Shown: piece after piece, positions 9,401-17,504 of the stretch | How the letters are laid out: every line of letters begins with the position of its first letter | How positions within the stretch are numbered: position 1 is the first letter of the stretch | Made by a program: the position numbers and the translations under genes | Notes under the pieces: model-generated | What the model was told of the DNA's origin: nothing | Seen by the model: the letters and a program-made list of their open reading frames with translations, nothing else | Databases searched by the model: none | From: Flavobacterium supellecticarium | GTDB taxonomy: Bacteria > Bacteroidota > Bacteroidia > Flavobacteriales > Flavobacteriaceae | Assembly (NCBI RefSeq): GCF_004801375.1 | Contig: NZ_SSNZ01000002.1 | Span: 248,001 to 312,000 of the forward strand | Length of the DNA: 64,000 nucleotides | Direction of reading: 5' to 3'

Positions 9401-10533
9401 GTAGTCGAGTTAACAGCAGCCGAAGAAGAAAAAACGGTATCGCCAGTATCGGTAAAGTCTCCGTTTTTATTCCAGTCGACCCATGCTTTGATATATTGTG
9501 TTGGAAACGGTACCGGGCCACTTGCAACAGCGATCGAAATATTAATATCGGATCCGGGAATTTGTTGCGCGGGTGTCCGTCCGGTATAATTAGCGTATCC
9601 ACCGGAAGTGAATCCGGAATTATTTGACGCTTCAACAATAGATCCGGTGATTCTGAAACTGGAGATGTAGTAGGTCGAAAAATCTGAAGACGGATTACAA
9701 CTGGCAGTAGTATAATCAGGAGGATACCAGGTGTATGTTAAACCATTATTAGGATAGCTGTTATCTTGAGTTATACAGGTGTCGGTATTGGAAGTTCCTG
9801 AATTGGTGCTGCCATACCAGACAGCATTGGTGTTCTGGATCCTGTTATTATAATCGCTGTTGGAAGCGCCTCGTAGTCCTACTTCTGCATACAAAGGGGT
9901 TGAGCCGTTAGGAGAACAAGAACCGTAGACGATTTGTATTAGGTTGCTGCTTTCTTTCAATTGGATCTGGAAGTTAAAATTTCCCGATTGCCCAATTCTC
10001 CGAACATTTGCCCATTGTATGATCAGGGTTCGGAAAGGAGAAGAACCAGTAGTGGTATAGGTGATGGGAGAACCATTGTCCCGGATATCCATAGTCAGAG
10101 CGCTAATGGCTCCGCTAAAACCAACGCCATTCACTGAAATGGGATTGTAACCCAGAGCATCATTAGGAACGGTAGTCCCAAACGTGATAAAACCATTTGA
10201 CAGAACCGAAAATGTAGTGTAATTTGTACCATCATAATTAAAAGTAAAACCAATAGGGAGGTCAATAGCTGAGGCATTATCCCATGGAGCCGCTATTGCG
10301 GTTGTGCCACTTATGGAACTATAGGCCGAAATGCGTTCCGAGAAGTTATAATAACGCACCTGTGAGTGTCCGGTATGGAAGCATAATGATAGGCCTGTTA
10401 TGGCATAAAATAACAACATGTTTTGAATTTTCGAAGCAATAACATAAAATCGAACGGGAACTTTTGAAAAGCCGCTCGAACCTCTCTCTCTTTTGTAGCT
10501 GTTTGATATATTTTTGAATGTTAAGTTGTTCAT
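6439..10533 (-). CDS. Large GEVED-domain surface protein with T9SS sorting domain (paralogue B)
   Basis: 1364 residues, ATG at 10533. It is collinear with its left neighbour over its whole length and clearly a tandem duplicate. Parts: signal peptide ending GHSQ (about residue 58); N-domain; GEVED domain (WVDWNKNGDFTDTGD ... NGETEDYIIKV, about 345-430); Ig-like domain (435-515); jelly-roll/MAM-like segment with EDFEGSG and GWAIDDIVLFG (about 545-720); beta-rich region with YDYTYWNSPV; and a T9SS type A-like C-terminal domain (DLIGRKIGQYY ... LHRKIIF). Divergence is spread along the whole gene, which suggests an old duplication rather than a recent copy. Expected at the cell surface; ligand unknown. 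Confidence 0.9.
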   Translation of the reverse strand: MNNLTFKNISNSYKRERGSSGFSKVPVRFYVIASKIQNMLLFYAITGLSLCFHTGHSQVRYYNFSERISAYSSISGTTAIAAPWDNASAIDLPIGFTFNYDGTNYTTFSVLSNGFITFGTTVPNDALGYNPISVNGVGFSGAISALTMDIRDNGSPITYTTTGSSPFRTLIIQWANVRRIGQSGNFNFQIQLKESSNLIQIVYGSCSPNGSTPLYAEVGLRGASNSDYNNRIQNTNAVWYGSTNSGTSNTDTCITQDNSYPNNGLTYTWYPPDYTTASCNPSSDFSTYYISSFRITGSIVEASNNSGFTSGGYANYTGRTPAQQIPGSDINISIAVASGPVPFPTQYIKAWVDWNKNGDFTDTGDTVFSSSAAVNSTTFGFVIPAGTNPGNYRLRIRASLFSNPSPCGNQINGETEDYIIKVIPDCPAKITNAPTVTICGAGPVTLSVTGSPSASSYAWYTTETGGSPIPDATTATYTTPVLSTTTTYYVTALNGNCESLTRTPIIAQIKPVPNITISPTTLEICGDKDFLQISAAGSTEIVELLNEDFEGSGLGSFIKSGNGNSVTEWQQKTSVYTTVTTAWKPAINSGGIGNKFAFTTSDVVGNGKNLIMTTSNSFSTIDFIDLTLTFRHYFSFYDGGETANIDISTDNGASWTTVRTFSSNQGYPSKFTAVSIPLNGYINVANLKIRFRYAANYSDGWAIDDIVLFGTRPLTSNFTWTGAIINAFIDPNGTIPYISQPTNVVYIKPTDSQLEVNSWSFTANVALTNGCTASQFLTVNNKSKVWQGYTGNWNDPYNWLPLGTPTAANCVIIKPAGSYSTITGTNFEAQSKSVTIKPNGHLEIPDGNSIRVVNTINVESDGIFNVGNNSGIIQEDDVPNSGIVTIRRITQPMSRYDYTYWNSPVTLNSGYTLAMLSPNTLSDKYMRWQPTINGGNGNWITLNPATPMDPTMGYIVRAPQTFDPNPANKINYIATFSGTPNNGDILIPIAVGTDANVGGNVTANDDQWNLIGNPYPSAIDVLSFLNDLDNSSLLDGTIYLWTHNSPTSEANPNPFYGSFTYNYTEADYATVNRFGATATATTGGPYPSRFIASCQSFFVKGLANGNVKFANYMRVSSRNDNFMKVAHHPQTTLKSQPQDAPAPTEHRIWLNLANESGAFSQILVGYHSDASIAFDRGLDGELFGGNHVTFYSTIPDKHLTIQARPLPFNDQDQIPLGYRATAHDIYQIGIDHVDGIFNTHKIYLEDKLLDSIHDLRITPYTFISEAGVYNNRFVLRFNSNSLNTSEFSQESIIKIIRGEELTISSANKKIKDIVIYDLIGRKIGQYYNVSANEVVLKNTKKTFGILLLKITLDDNSILHRKIIF

Positions 10534-10589
10534 TATCAGTTATAATGTAGTGATTAAAAACAGCTTTTAAAGAGGGCTTTGAATGAATT

Positions 10590-10619
10590 TCGATAAAGGA
10601 TTTTGTTTAATCGATAAAG
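10590..10619 (-). promoter_or_regulatory. 21-bp-period direct repeat, candidate LytTR-type operator
   Basis: TCGATAAAG at 10590-10598 and 10611-10619, identical copies 21 bp apart. The inner copy starts 57 bp from the ATG of the minus-strand gene, matching the neighbouring paralogue. Confidence 0.65.
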
Positions 10620-10846
10620 TACGATCTCGAAAAAAAAGGAAAAAAAGGGGTGAGTGTAAACCTGCGATTTATCTTATTTTTTTAGTTAAAAAAGGGATTG
10701 TTTTAGAGCTATTGTTATAAAATTATTTGTGTTAGAATAATTTTTTATGATAAAAAATAATTAATTTTAATGAATAAGGGAAGTGTCGTGGAGTTGGTGT
10801 TGTGATGATTGTAAAAAGGAATGTGGATTATAGGTGAGATGACAAT

Positions 10847-10877
10847 TTTATCCCTTTTTTGTGACAGTTTATCCCTT
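10847..10877 (+). promoter_or_regulatory. 21-bp-period direct repeat before the rightward gene
   Basis: TTTATCCCTT at 10847-10856 and again at 10868-10877, exactly 21 bp apart and each preceded by a GACA-like tract. It shares TTTATC and the period with the leftward elements but differs in the last bases. A near-consensus -7 box TATATTTA follows at 10904-10911, so the repeats sit just upstream of where the -33 region would be, a usual activator position. Confidence 0.6.
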
Positions 10878-10928
10878 GATAATAGATGACGAGTTTAATA
10901 GTGTATATTTATAACTACTTAAAAAATA

Positions 10929-12848
10929 ATGATCATGTTACGAAAAGGTCTTTTACTTATAATAGTATTGGGTAGTACTTGTTTAAGTTATGCCCAGGTT
11001 TATGTAAGTCCCAGCAGTTATGTTTTTGTAAATAATGAATTACTATTTGTAAAACAGGATGTGGTTTTGGCCTCAACAGCCGGAAATGAGGGCAATATTT
11101 TTCTTAGGAGAAACGGACAATTACTACAGGGAGTAGCAGGAAGTACTGTAAATAGCGGAGGGGGAAGAATTTCTGTTTTCCAGGAAGGAACATCCGATAA
11201 TTACGACTATAACTACTGGTGTTCTCCAGTTGGAAGTATTGCTTCCGGACAGGAAAGTTTTCTTGGGAATGTAAATGGAAATGTAAACAATCTTTTTTAT
11301 CGGGCAGTTGATATTACCAATAGTACAGCGGCAACTATTCTGCCTTGGGGATCCTATGACGGACAGGCCAATCCGCTGAGTATTTCTTCCCGCTGGTTAT
11401 GGAAATTTATCAATGGTACGACATATTCCCAATGGGTTCATGTGGGTAACGGTCAGCCGATTGCTCCGGGTGAAGGCTTTACAATGAAAGGAACCGCCGG
11501 TACCGATGCCAATAATGTAGACGGGATTGTAGCGAATAATCCGGGTAGCCAGCAACGAATCGATTTTAGAGGACGTCCCAATGATGGCAATATTATAATC
11601 CCTTGTCTGGTAGGACAACAAACGTTAACCGGAAATCCATACCCTTCGGCAATTGATTTGAGTTATTTTCTGTTGGATAATACAGCCTGTAGTGGTACTG
11701 CTCAGTTTTGGGAACAGGACAAAACAGTAAATTCGCATACACTGGCAAATTACAAAGGCGGTTATGGAACATTCTCACCAGCAGCAACACTTTCGCAGGT
11801 AACAGCCGGTACAGCCGGAATGGGAATTTATACTCCTGCGATTTTTTACTCGTATGATTCAGGCGGAAATCAGGGGCCGATAGCTTCAACTCCGGGTAAT
11901 CAATATAAAAGACGCTTTTCTCCTATCGGGCAAGGATTTCTTATCACAGGAGCAAGTGTAGGTGTAGTGACGATGCGAAATCAGTACCGTGTTTTTGTAA
12001 AGAAAGGAGCGGCGAATAACTCAGAGTTTGAAAGAAATGTAACTCCGGAAACATTGGCAAATGTGAATGCGACTACAACTTCTTATAATCCGGATGTGGC
12101 AGAACTGGCCTTTCCGGTAGTTTTATCGGTTTCCGGTATCGACTATACCACCGAATCGATCCGACCACAACCACAGGTTCGTATGAATACGTTAATCGAT
12201 AATCAGGGAGTTCGGCAAAGTGTAATCGGTTTCCATCCTGAAGCTACAGATGGTATAGACAGAGGAATGGATGCGATTTCTTCCGATGATGGATTACCTT
12301 CGGACATGTTTTTTGTAATTGATGATAAAGAATACATAATCAACATGGTGGCTTTTGATGAAAATAAGCGTCTTCCGCTTGGCTTTAAAAATACAGCGCC
12401 AGCAAATTATAAAATAACGGTACAGGAAATTATTAATGCCGATGAGGTGGAAAATGTATACCTGCACGATAAAGTAAACAACCTGTATTATGATATTAAA
12501 AATGGGGTACATGAGTTGAATTTACCTGCTGGAATAAATAAAACAGGTTACGAAATTACCTTTAAACGGGATAGTAATCTGGGATTGGGTGAAAATATTA
12601 AAAATAGTTTCCAGGTATATCAGAACAATTCCGAACATGCTTTGCAGGTTTCCAATCCAATGGCTTTAGATTTGAGCGCAATAGTTTTATACGATGTGGT
12701 TGGAAAAGTTATCTTCGAAAAAAAGAAACTGGGTAATAATACATCCTATTCATTTCCAACGGCAAACCTGAGTGATGGAATATATATAGTAAAAATGGTT
12801 ACAACGGATAATCAGGAAATAAGTAAAAAAATCATAATAAAAAATTAA
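10929..12848 (+). CDS. T9SS-sorted secreted protein, half-length relative of the leftward genes
   Basis: 639 residues. An ATG two codons further in (10935) is equally possible. Signal peptide to about residue 22 (TCLSYAQ). The body resembles the C-terminal half of the two 1364-residue neighbours: YDYNYWCSPVGS matches their YDYTYWNSPV, and similar GRPNDGN, LTGNPYPSAIDL and SPIGQGFLI stretches follow in the same order. It lacks their GEVED, Ig-like and MAM-like domains. The C-terminus (about 565-639, VLYDVVGKVIFEKK ... KKIIIKN) is a T9SS type A sorting domain. Transcribed alone, with its own upstream direct repeat and terminator. Function unknown; probably a surface protein co-regulated with its neighbours. 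Confidence 0.88.
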   Translation: MIMLRKGLLLIIVLGSTCLSYAQVYVSPSSYVFVNNELLFVKQDVVLASTAGNEGNIFLRRNGQLLQGVAGSTVNSGGGRISVFQEGTSDNYDYNYWCSPVGSIASGQESFLGNVNGNVNNLFYRAVDITNSTAATILPWGSYDGQANPLSISSRWLWKFINGTTYSQWVHVGNGQPIAPGEGFTMKGTAGTDANNVDGIVANNPGSQQRIDFRGRPNDGNIIIPCLVGQQTLTGNPYPSAIDLSYFLLDNTACSGTAQFWEQDKTVNSHTLANYKGGYGTFSPAATLSQVTAGTAGMGIYTPAIFYSYDSGGNQGPIASTPGNQYKRRFSPIGQGFLITGASVGVVTMRNQYRVFVKKGAANNSEFERNVTPETLANVNATTTSYNPDVAELAFPVVLSVSGIDYTTESIRPQPQVRMNTLIDNQGVRQSVIGFHPEATDGIDRGMDAISSDDGLPSDMFFVIDDKEYIINMVAFDENKRLPLGFKNTAPANYKITVQEIINADEVENVYLHDKVNNLYYDIKNGVHELNLPAGINKTGYEITFKRDSNLGLGENIKNSFQVYQNNSEHALQVSNPMALDLSAIVLYDVVGKVIFEKKKLGNNTSYSFPTANLSDGIYIVKMVTTDNQEISKKIIIKN

Positions 12849-12866
12849 AATTTATAGACGATATTT

Positions 12867-12896
12867 AAAAACAGCTCCGCATTTGGAGCTGTTTTT
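12867..12896 (+). terminator. Intrinsic terminator
   Basis: Perfect 12-bp stem AAAAACAGCTCC / GGAGCTGTTTTT with a 6-base loop, 18 bp after the stop codon of the secreted-protein gene. Confidence 0.92.
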
Positions 12897-12907
12897 GTTT
12901 AAAATGA

Positions 12908-12915
12908 TATTTTTG
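12908..12915 (+). promoter_or_regulatory. -7 promoter element (TATTTTTG)
   Basis: Exact match to the Bacteroidota -7 consensus TAnnTTTG. A TTG at 12883-12885, inside the upstream terminator, could be the -33 box (22-bp spacing). The ATG at 12921 is only 5 bp downstream, so transcription would start at or next to the start codon. Confidence 0.5.
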
Positions 12916-12920
12916 CAACT

Positions 12921-13853
12921 ATGAAAAGTTACAACCAGGTATTGCCTTTTTCATTTCCGGACGGAATTACGCTTACGGTAAAAAGAGAAGACCGGGTGCA
13001 TCCTTTTTTATCCGGAAATAAATACCGGAAAATGAAGTACAATCTCGAGCAGGCCCGAAAGGAAGGCTATACAAAGTTGTTGACTTTCGGTGGGGCATTT
13101 TCCAATCATATCGCAGCGGTTGCAGCGGCAGGAGCACATTTCGGGCTCGACACCATAGGTGTTATACGGGGTGAAGAATTGGAAAGTGAAATAGAAGCAA
13201 ATGCGACCTTACGCCTGGCGCGGCAACAAGGCATGAAATTTGATTTTGTATCGCGGGAAAGCTATCGCGCTAAAGAAGATCTGATTTTTTTGGAGAAACT
13301 TAAGAAAAAGTACGGTGCTTTTTATCTATTGCCCGAAGGCGGAACCAATACGTTGGCGGTAAAAGGATGTGCGGAAATATTAGAAACAACCGATAAGACA
13401 CAATTTACCCATATTTGCTGTGCAGTGGGAACCGGAGGGACTATTTCAGGTTTGATCAATTCCTGTGGAGAAAATCAAAAAGTAATTGGCTTTCCGGCGT
13501 TAAAAGGTTCGTTTTTATCTGATGAGATTTGTAAATTTGTAAACAACGACCGTTGGGAACTGATAAATGACTATCATTTTGGAGGTTATGCAAAAATAAA
13601 TGAAGATCTGATTCGTTTTAATAATGACTTTTATACTCAGACAGAGGTGTTGTTAGATCCGGTATATACCGGGAAAATGGCCTATGGAATAATAGATCGG
13701 ATTAAAAAAGGATATTTCCCTGGCGGATCCTCAATTTTAATGATTCACACCGGAGGATTGCAAGGGATAGAAGGAATGAATAAAATACTGGCTCGGAAAA
13801 ATATGCCGTTGCTTATAGAAAATATAGTCTGTAAAAAAGAGAATAATGATTAA
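12921..13853 (+). CDS. PLP-dependent ACC deaminase / D-cysteine desulfhydrase family enzyme
   Basis: 310 residues. The N-terminal KREDRVHPFLSGNKYRK contains the Schiff-base lysine (Lys34 in SGNKYRK) typical of the 1-aminocyclopropane-1-carboxylate deaminase / D-cysteine desulfhydrase branch of fold type II PLP enzymes. SNHIAAVAAAG (after FGGAF) and GTGGTISG are the usual substrate and PLP-phosphate loops. Sequence alone does not separate ACC deamination from D-cysteine breakdown; for a bacterium of this group D-amino-acid desulfhydrase-like activity is as likely. First gene of an operon in which all three genes overlap (8 bp with the next). Cytoplasmic; no signal peptide. Confidence 0.85.
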   Translation: MKSYNQVLPFSFPDGITLTVKREDRVHPFLSGNKYRKMKYNLEQARKEGYTKLLTFGGAFSNHIAAVAAAGAHFGLDTIGVIRGEELESEIEANATLRLARQQGMKFDFVSRESYRAKEDLIFLEKLKKKYGAFYLLPEGGTNTLAVKGCAEILETTDKTQFTHICCAVGTGGTISGLINSCGENQKVIGFPALKGSFLSDEICKFVNNDRWELINDYHFGGYAKINEDLIRFNNDFYTQTEVLLDPVYTGKMAYGIIDRIKKGYFPGGSSILMIHTGGLQGIEGMNKILARKNMPLLIENIVCKKENND

Positions 13854-14712
13854 AAAAATTTGCCTGCTGCTAACGCTTGTATTGCTTTATAGCTGCGGAT
13901 CTTCGTCAAAAGTACGTACGGCGCCAACGAAGATTACGACAACCAAGAAAAACACAACAGTAAAAACACACTCGGGTTCAACGAGAACCAATTCTTCATC
14001 TTCGGAAAATTCCAAACCATCGGAAGTTCTCGAAGCGACTTCAAAGATAAAAGTAACGACTGAGATCGTAAATGCCTATATCGGTAAGTTTAACGAAACC
14101 GCAAAAGAAAACATGCGAAACCATGGTGTTCCGGCTAGTATTACGCTGGCTCAGGGGATTTTGGAATCCGGTGCCGGAGTAGGAACCTTATGCGTAAAAG
14201 CAAACAACCATTTCGGAATCAAATGCCACACCGGATGGACGGGAGATAGTGTGCGTCATGACGATGATTCCGAACAGGAATGTTTTCGTAAATATAGTGA
14301 CCCGGCCGAATCGTTCCGTGATCACTCACTATTTTTAACAACCAGAAGCCGTTATTCCGCTTTGTTTAAATTGCCAAAAGGCGATTATGTAGCCTGGGCA
14401 AAAGGACTTAAAAGTGCCGGATATGCCACCGATCCGAAATACCCGGAAAAATTAATCGGACTTATCGAGCGTTACGAACTCTACAAATACGACTCGGAAG
14501 TTATTGGCGGAGGCTATACAAAACCGATGATCAAAAAAGATACGACTACAGTAAATGCAGAGGTTAGCGGTTCGACCTATAAAGTGGCGCAAGGGGATAC
14601 ACTGTATTCCATTTCCAGAAAATTCAATGTAACGGTAGACGAATTGATGAAAATCAATAACCTTACCTCAAACGCAATAGCAATAGGACAAATTATAAAA
14701 GTAAAATCATAA
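13846..14712 (+). CDS. Glucosaminidase lipoprotein with LysM domain
   Basis: 288 residues. Lipobox LLYSC puts the lipid-bearing Cys at 17. A Ser/Thr-rich linker (20-65) follows. Residues about 75-215 form a mannosyl-glycoprotein endo-beta-N-acetylglucosaminidase-type domain, with [13 protein letters not shown] carrying the expected catalytic Glu107 and NNHFGIKCH. Residues 240-288 are a LysM peptidoglycan-binding domain ([16 protein letters not shown]). Predicted to cleave peptidoglycan glycan strands from an outer- or inner-membrane lipid anchor, for growth or division. The start overlaps the preceding gene by 8 bp and the stop overlaps the hemL ATG by one base, so translation is probably coupled. 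Confidence 0.93.
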   Translation: MIKKICLLLTLVLLYSCGSSSKVRTAPTKITTTKKNTTVKTHSGSTRTNSSSSENSKPSEVLEATSKIKVTTEIVNAYIGKFNETAKENMRNHGVPASITLAQGILESGAGVGTLCVKANNHFGIKCHTGWTGDSVRHDDDSEQECFRKYSDPAESFRDHSLFLTTRSRYSALFKLPKGDYVAWAKGLKSAGYATDPKYPEKLIGLIERYELYKYDSEVIGGGYTKPMIKKDTTTVNAEVSGSTYKVAQGDTLYSISRKFNVTVDELMKINNLTSNAIAIGQIIKVKS

Positions 14713-15998
14713 TGTTATATACAAGAAGCAGTCAGCTGTTTGCTGAAGCGTCAGAAGTTTTACCGGGCGGTGTGAATTCACCCGTTCGTGCCTTTAAATC
14801 AGTTGGAGGAACGCCAATTTTTGCCAAAGAAGCCAAAGGAGCTTATTTGTATGATGAAGACGGAAATCGGCTAATCGATTATATCAATTCCTGGGGACCG
14901 ATGCTTTTAGGACATGCCTATGAACCCGTAGTAACGGCAGTAATTGAAAAAGCAAAAAAAGGAACCTCATTCGGAATGCCAACAGAATTGGAAACGGAAA
15001 TCGCAAAACTGGCCCTTTCGATGGTGCCCGGAATCGAGAAAATCCGATTTGTAAATTCCGGTACCGAAGCCTGTATGAGTGCTGTCCGACTGGCACGTGG
15101 TTTTACCAATCGCGATAAAATCATAAAATTTGCCGGATGTTACCACGGTCATTCCGATTCATTCCTAATTCAGGCCGGAAGCGGAGCGATTACATTTGGA
15201 GCACCAAACAGTCCCGGAGTAACACAGGGAACCGCAAAAGATACTCTTTTGGCCCGTTACAACGATCTGGATAATGTACGTTCGCTGTTTGAAGCCAATA
15301 AAAACGAAATCGCGGCCATTATTATAGAACCGGTTGCCGGAAACATGGGATGTGTGCCGCCACAAGAAGGCTTTTTAAAAGGGTTGCGGGCACTTTGCGA
15401 CGAACATGGGGCTTTGTTGATATTTGATGAGGTAATGACCGGATTTCGCCTGTCAAAAGGTGGGGCGCAGGAATTGTTCGGGATTAACGCCGATATCGTA
15501 ACGTTTGGAAAAGTAATCGGTGGTGGTTTGCCGGTGGGTGCTTTTGCCGCACGAAATGAAATTATGAATTATCTGGCGCCGTTAGGACCGGTATACCAGG
15601 CGGGAACTTTGTCCGGAAATCCTTTAGCGATGGCGGCAGGTTTGGCCATGTTACAGGATATCAATACCAATGAAGGACTTTTTGAACGATTGGAACAAAA
15701 AACGGCTTATCTGGAAAAAGGAATCCGGAAACAGTTGGAAAAAGCAGGTGTTGTATTTACGATTAATCGTGTCGGTTCGATGATTTCGGTCCATTTTGAC
15801 GAAAGACCGGTAGTTGATTTTGATACGGCTAAAAATGGCGATAATGAAAGCTTTAAAAAATTCTTCCACGGATTGTTACAGGAAGGAATCTACATTGCTC
15901 CGTCGGCCTATGAAACCTGGTTTATTACGGACGCATTGACCTACGAAGACCTTGATTTTACAATTGCAGCTGTAGGAAAAGTAGCAGCGACACTATAA
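14712..15998 (+). CDS. hemL: Glutamate-1-semialdehyde 2,1-aminomutase
   Basis: 428 residues, full length for the family. It converts glutamate-1-semialdehyde to 5-aminolevulinate, the C5 route to tetrapyrroles, in the cytoplasm with PLP/PMP. Motifs: [12 protein letters not shown] at the N-terminus, [15 protein letters not shown] (phosphate and substrate loop), FDEVMTGFR, and [14 protein letters not shown] with the PLP lysine at 267. Third gene of the overlapping operon, followed by a bidirectional terminator. Co-transcription with a wall hydrolase and a PLP enzyme is not an obvious pathway grouping. Confidence 0.98.
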   Translation: MLYTRSSQLFAEASEVLPGGVNSPVRAFKSVGGTPIFAKEAKGAYLYDEDGNRLIDYINSWGPMLLGHAYEPVVTAVIEKAKKGTSFGMPTELETEIAKLALSMVPGIEKIRFVNSGTEACMSAVRLARGFTNRDKIIKFAGCYHGHSDSFLIQAGSGAITFGAPNSPGVTQGTAKDTLLARYNDLDNVRSLFEANKNEIAAIIIEPVAGNMGCVPPQEGFLKGLRALCDEHGALLIFDEVMTGFRLSKGGAQELFGINADIVTFGKVIGGGLPVGAFAARNEIMNYLAPLGPVYQAGTLSGNPLAMAAGLAMLQDINTNEGLFERLEQKTAYLEKGIRKQLEKAGVVFTINRVGSMISVHFDERPVVDFDTAKNGDNESFKKFFHGLLQEGIYIAPSAYETWFITDALTYEDLDFTIAAVGKVAATL

Positions 15999-16017
15999 AA
16001 GAAAATAGCGATACACG

Positions 16018-16044
16018 AAAAACGCACCTTTACGGTGCGTTTTT
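16018..16044. terminator. Bidirectional terminator between hemL and a convergent gene
   Basis: Stem AAAAACGCACC / GGTGCGTTTTT, 11 bp with a 5-base loop, A-run left and T-run right. It serves hemL (plus) and the minus-strand gene ending at 16047. Confidence 0.92.
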
Positions 16045-16046
16045 TA

Positions 16047-16373
16047 TTATTCGGAAACCAGTTGTTTTACCAACTTCGGATTCGCGTCCAGTTTTTGAAG
16101 TTGAGCTTGTGTTAAAGGGGCACGTAAATAGTGATCCACCACTTTTACCAACTCTTTTTTTCGTGCTTCCGACAACTCCGGGCTCAGATTTTGATGTTTC
16201 ATTACCAATCCCTTTTCGATCGCAACTTTTTGTGTATCAGATAGTGGGATATATGCGGTAAGTGCCGTGATGTCGTTTTGAACTTTTTTAGCGATTTCTT
16301 TTTGACGATCCTGCGCATTGGCAGCTACCGAAAAAGAAACAATCATAAAAAATAACGCAATAAATTTTTTCAT
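16047..16373 (-). CDS. Small periplasmic helical protein, unknown function
   Basis: 108 residues with a clear signal peptide (FSVAANAQ, about residues 1-21). The mature part is charged and helical with LSDTQKVAIEKG and LTQAQLQKLDAN, loosely like the LTxxQ motifs of Spy/CpxP-type proteins but without convincing full-length similarity. It has its own -7 element (16402-16409). No Cys or metal motif. Neighbouring genes encode two longer proteins of a similar style, so a shared envelope-stress or metal-related role is a guess. Confidence 0.75.
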   Translation of the reverse strand: MKKFIALFFMIVSFSVAANAQDRQKEIAKKVQNDITALTAYIPLSDTQKVAIEKGLVMKHQNLSPELSEARKKELVKVVDHYLRAPLTQAQLQKLDANPKLVKQLVSE

Positions 16374-16401
16374 TGTCAGATAGATTGGCTGATTATAGAG
16401 C

Positions 16402-16409
16402 CAAAGCTA
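16402..16409 (-). promoter_or_regulatory. -7 promoter element (TAGCTTTG on the minus strand)
   Basis: Exact TAnnTTTG match reading leftward, 29 bp before the ATG at 16373. No -33 TTG at normal spacing was found. Confidence 0.4.
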
Positions 16410-16448
16410 ATTTATTTTGCGATATATTGCTAAAAAAACAATCAAAAA

Positions 16449-16883
16449 TTATTCTGGAGCGTTGTTTTTAAAGTTTCGGGTTCTTTTTGTGATTTTTTCC
16501 TGGCGCATTTCACTCTGTTTTTCCCATTTCTCCATCTGACCGGAATTCAGGATTTTTTTCATTTCGCCTTTAAATGCAATTTTGTCGTCCATACGTTTGT
16601 TTTGAAGCGCAAAACGTTCGTCGGCAGTCATTTCTTTGTAATTTTTTCGGACATCACCCTGTGTAGCTCGTGCTTCTTCGCGTTTTTTGCTCTGATCCAT
16701 TAATAGCTTTTCAACCTCTTTTTGTTGTTTGGCTGTCAGATCCAGATCCAAAGTCATTTTTTTAACCTGTAACTGTACTTGTTGTTCCGGAGCCAAACGT
16801 TCGCGACCACCTCTCGATTCTTTTTCCTGTGCAAAGCCTAACATAGTTGCGCAAAGGCAAACGGCTAAAACTAATTTTTTCAT
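16449..16883 (-). CDS. Spy/CpxP-like (DUF4890-type) periplasmic protein
   Basis: 144 residues. Signal peptide to about residue 19 (TMLGFAQ). Mature protein is highly charged and helical: LDLTAKQQKEVEKLLMDQ, ALQNKRMDDKIAFK, KKILNSGQMEKWEK. The LTxxQ pattern at both ends of a helical hairpin is that of the Spy/CpxP family and the Bacteroidota DUF4890 proteins. Such proteins act as periplasmic chaperones or metal/envelope-stress modulators. Minus strand, next to and facing away from the MbnP/MbnH-like cluster. A second member of the same type lies on the far side of that cluster. Confidence 0.78.
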   Translation of the reverse strand: MKKLVLAVCLCATMLGFAQEKESRGGRERLAPEQQVQLQVKKMTLDLDLTAKQQKEVEKLLMDQSKKREEARATQGDVRKNYKEMTADERFALQNKRMDDKIAFKGEMKKILNSGQMEKWEKQSEMRQEKITKRTRNFKNNAPE

Positions 16884-17051
16884 AATGCTTTTCTTTTAAA
16901 GTTGTTACGATGCTTTGACCGCGGGAATTTCAAAAGGTTTAAAATTGTACAGCCTAAATAAAAGTTAAAAAAAAGGCCGAAATGTTGGGCTTCTGTTAAA
17001 ATAGAGCCGGATATTTTTTGGAGTTACCATTTTTGGGGTTACCTTTAACGC

Positions 17052-17426
17052 GTGAAAAAAGGAATTGTAATACTCGTTTTTTTTGTCCTCTTTAAACCGA
17101 TATTGCCGGTTTTTGAGTATATGATCAATTACGAATATATTACGAAAACCCTTTGTGAAAACAAAGCCAAACCTCAAATGGGCTGTAACGGAAAATGTCA
17201 CCTGATGAAAGAGCTGGCCAAAGCTTCCGAATCGGAAAAACCGTTGTCTACCGATAAAAAAAATATAAGAGCTGAAGTAGAAGTGCTCTTTTGCGAAATC
17301 CAGAAAAACTTCGATTTTAATCCGGCATCGGTAACCGAAAAAGTTGCAGAAAACTTTTCCTATACGAATCTGTACCAACACCTCAATGCAGACGGAATCT
17401 TCCATCCACCGGCATTTATTTTTTAA
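17052..17426 (+). CDS. Small membrane-anchored Cys protein preceding the MbnP-like gene
   Basis: 124 residues. GTG start: the frame has a stop two codons upstream, so no upstream ATG is possible, and the first downstream ATG (Met24) would remove the hydrophobic N-terminus. Residues 4-22 form a membrane segment or uncleaved signal. Cys35, then GCNGKCH with Cys45 and Cys49 plus His50, and Cys81, could bind metal or form disulfides. The C-terminal half is charged and ends in HPPAFIF. I recognise the pattern from flavobacterial metal-related loci but know no function. First gene of the apparent metal cluster. Confidence 0.72.
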   Translation: MKKGIVILVFFVLFKPILPVFEYMINYEYITKTLCENKAKPQMGCNGKCHLMKELAKASESEKPLSTDKKNIRAEVEVLFCEIQKNFDFNPASVTEKVAENFSYTNLYQHLNADGIFHPPAFIF

Positions 17427-17504
17427 AATTTAAACCTTTTAAGCATTTTTTCTTTTGGCTGGAAGTCAAAAGGATTGCTATGTCGTATTTTAAAAAATAA
17501 AAAA

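Larger units (their letters stand above)
10534..10928. other. Divergent intergenic region with two direct-repeat elements
   Basis: About 395 bases between divergent surface-protein genes. It has one 21-bp-period repeat facing left (10590-10619) and another facing right (10847-10877). The centre (10640-10830) is AT-rich with no convincing gene or RNA. Confidence 0.7.
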
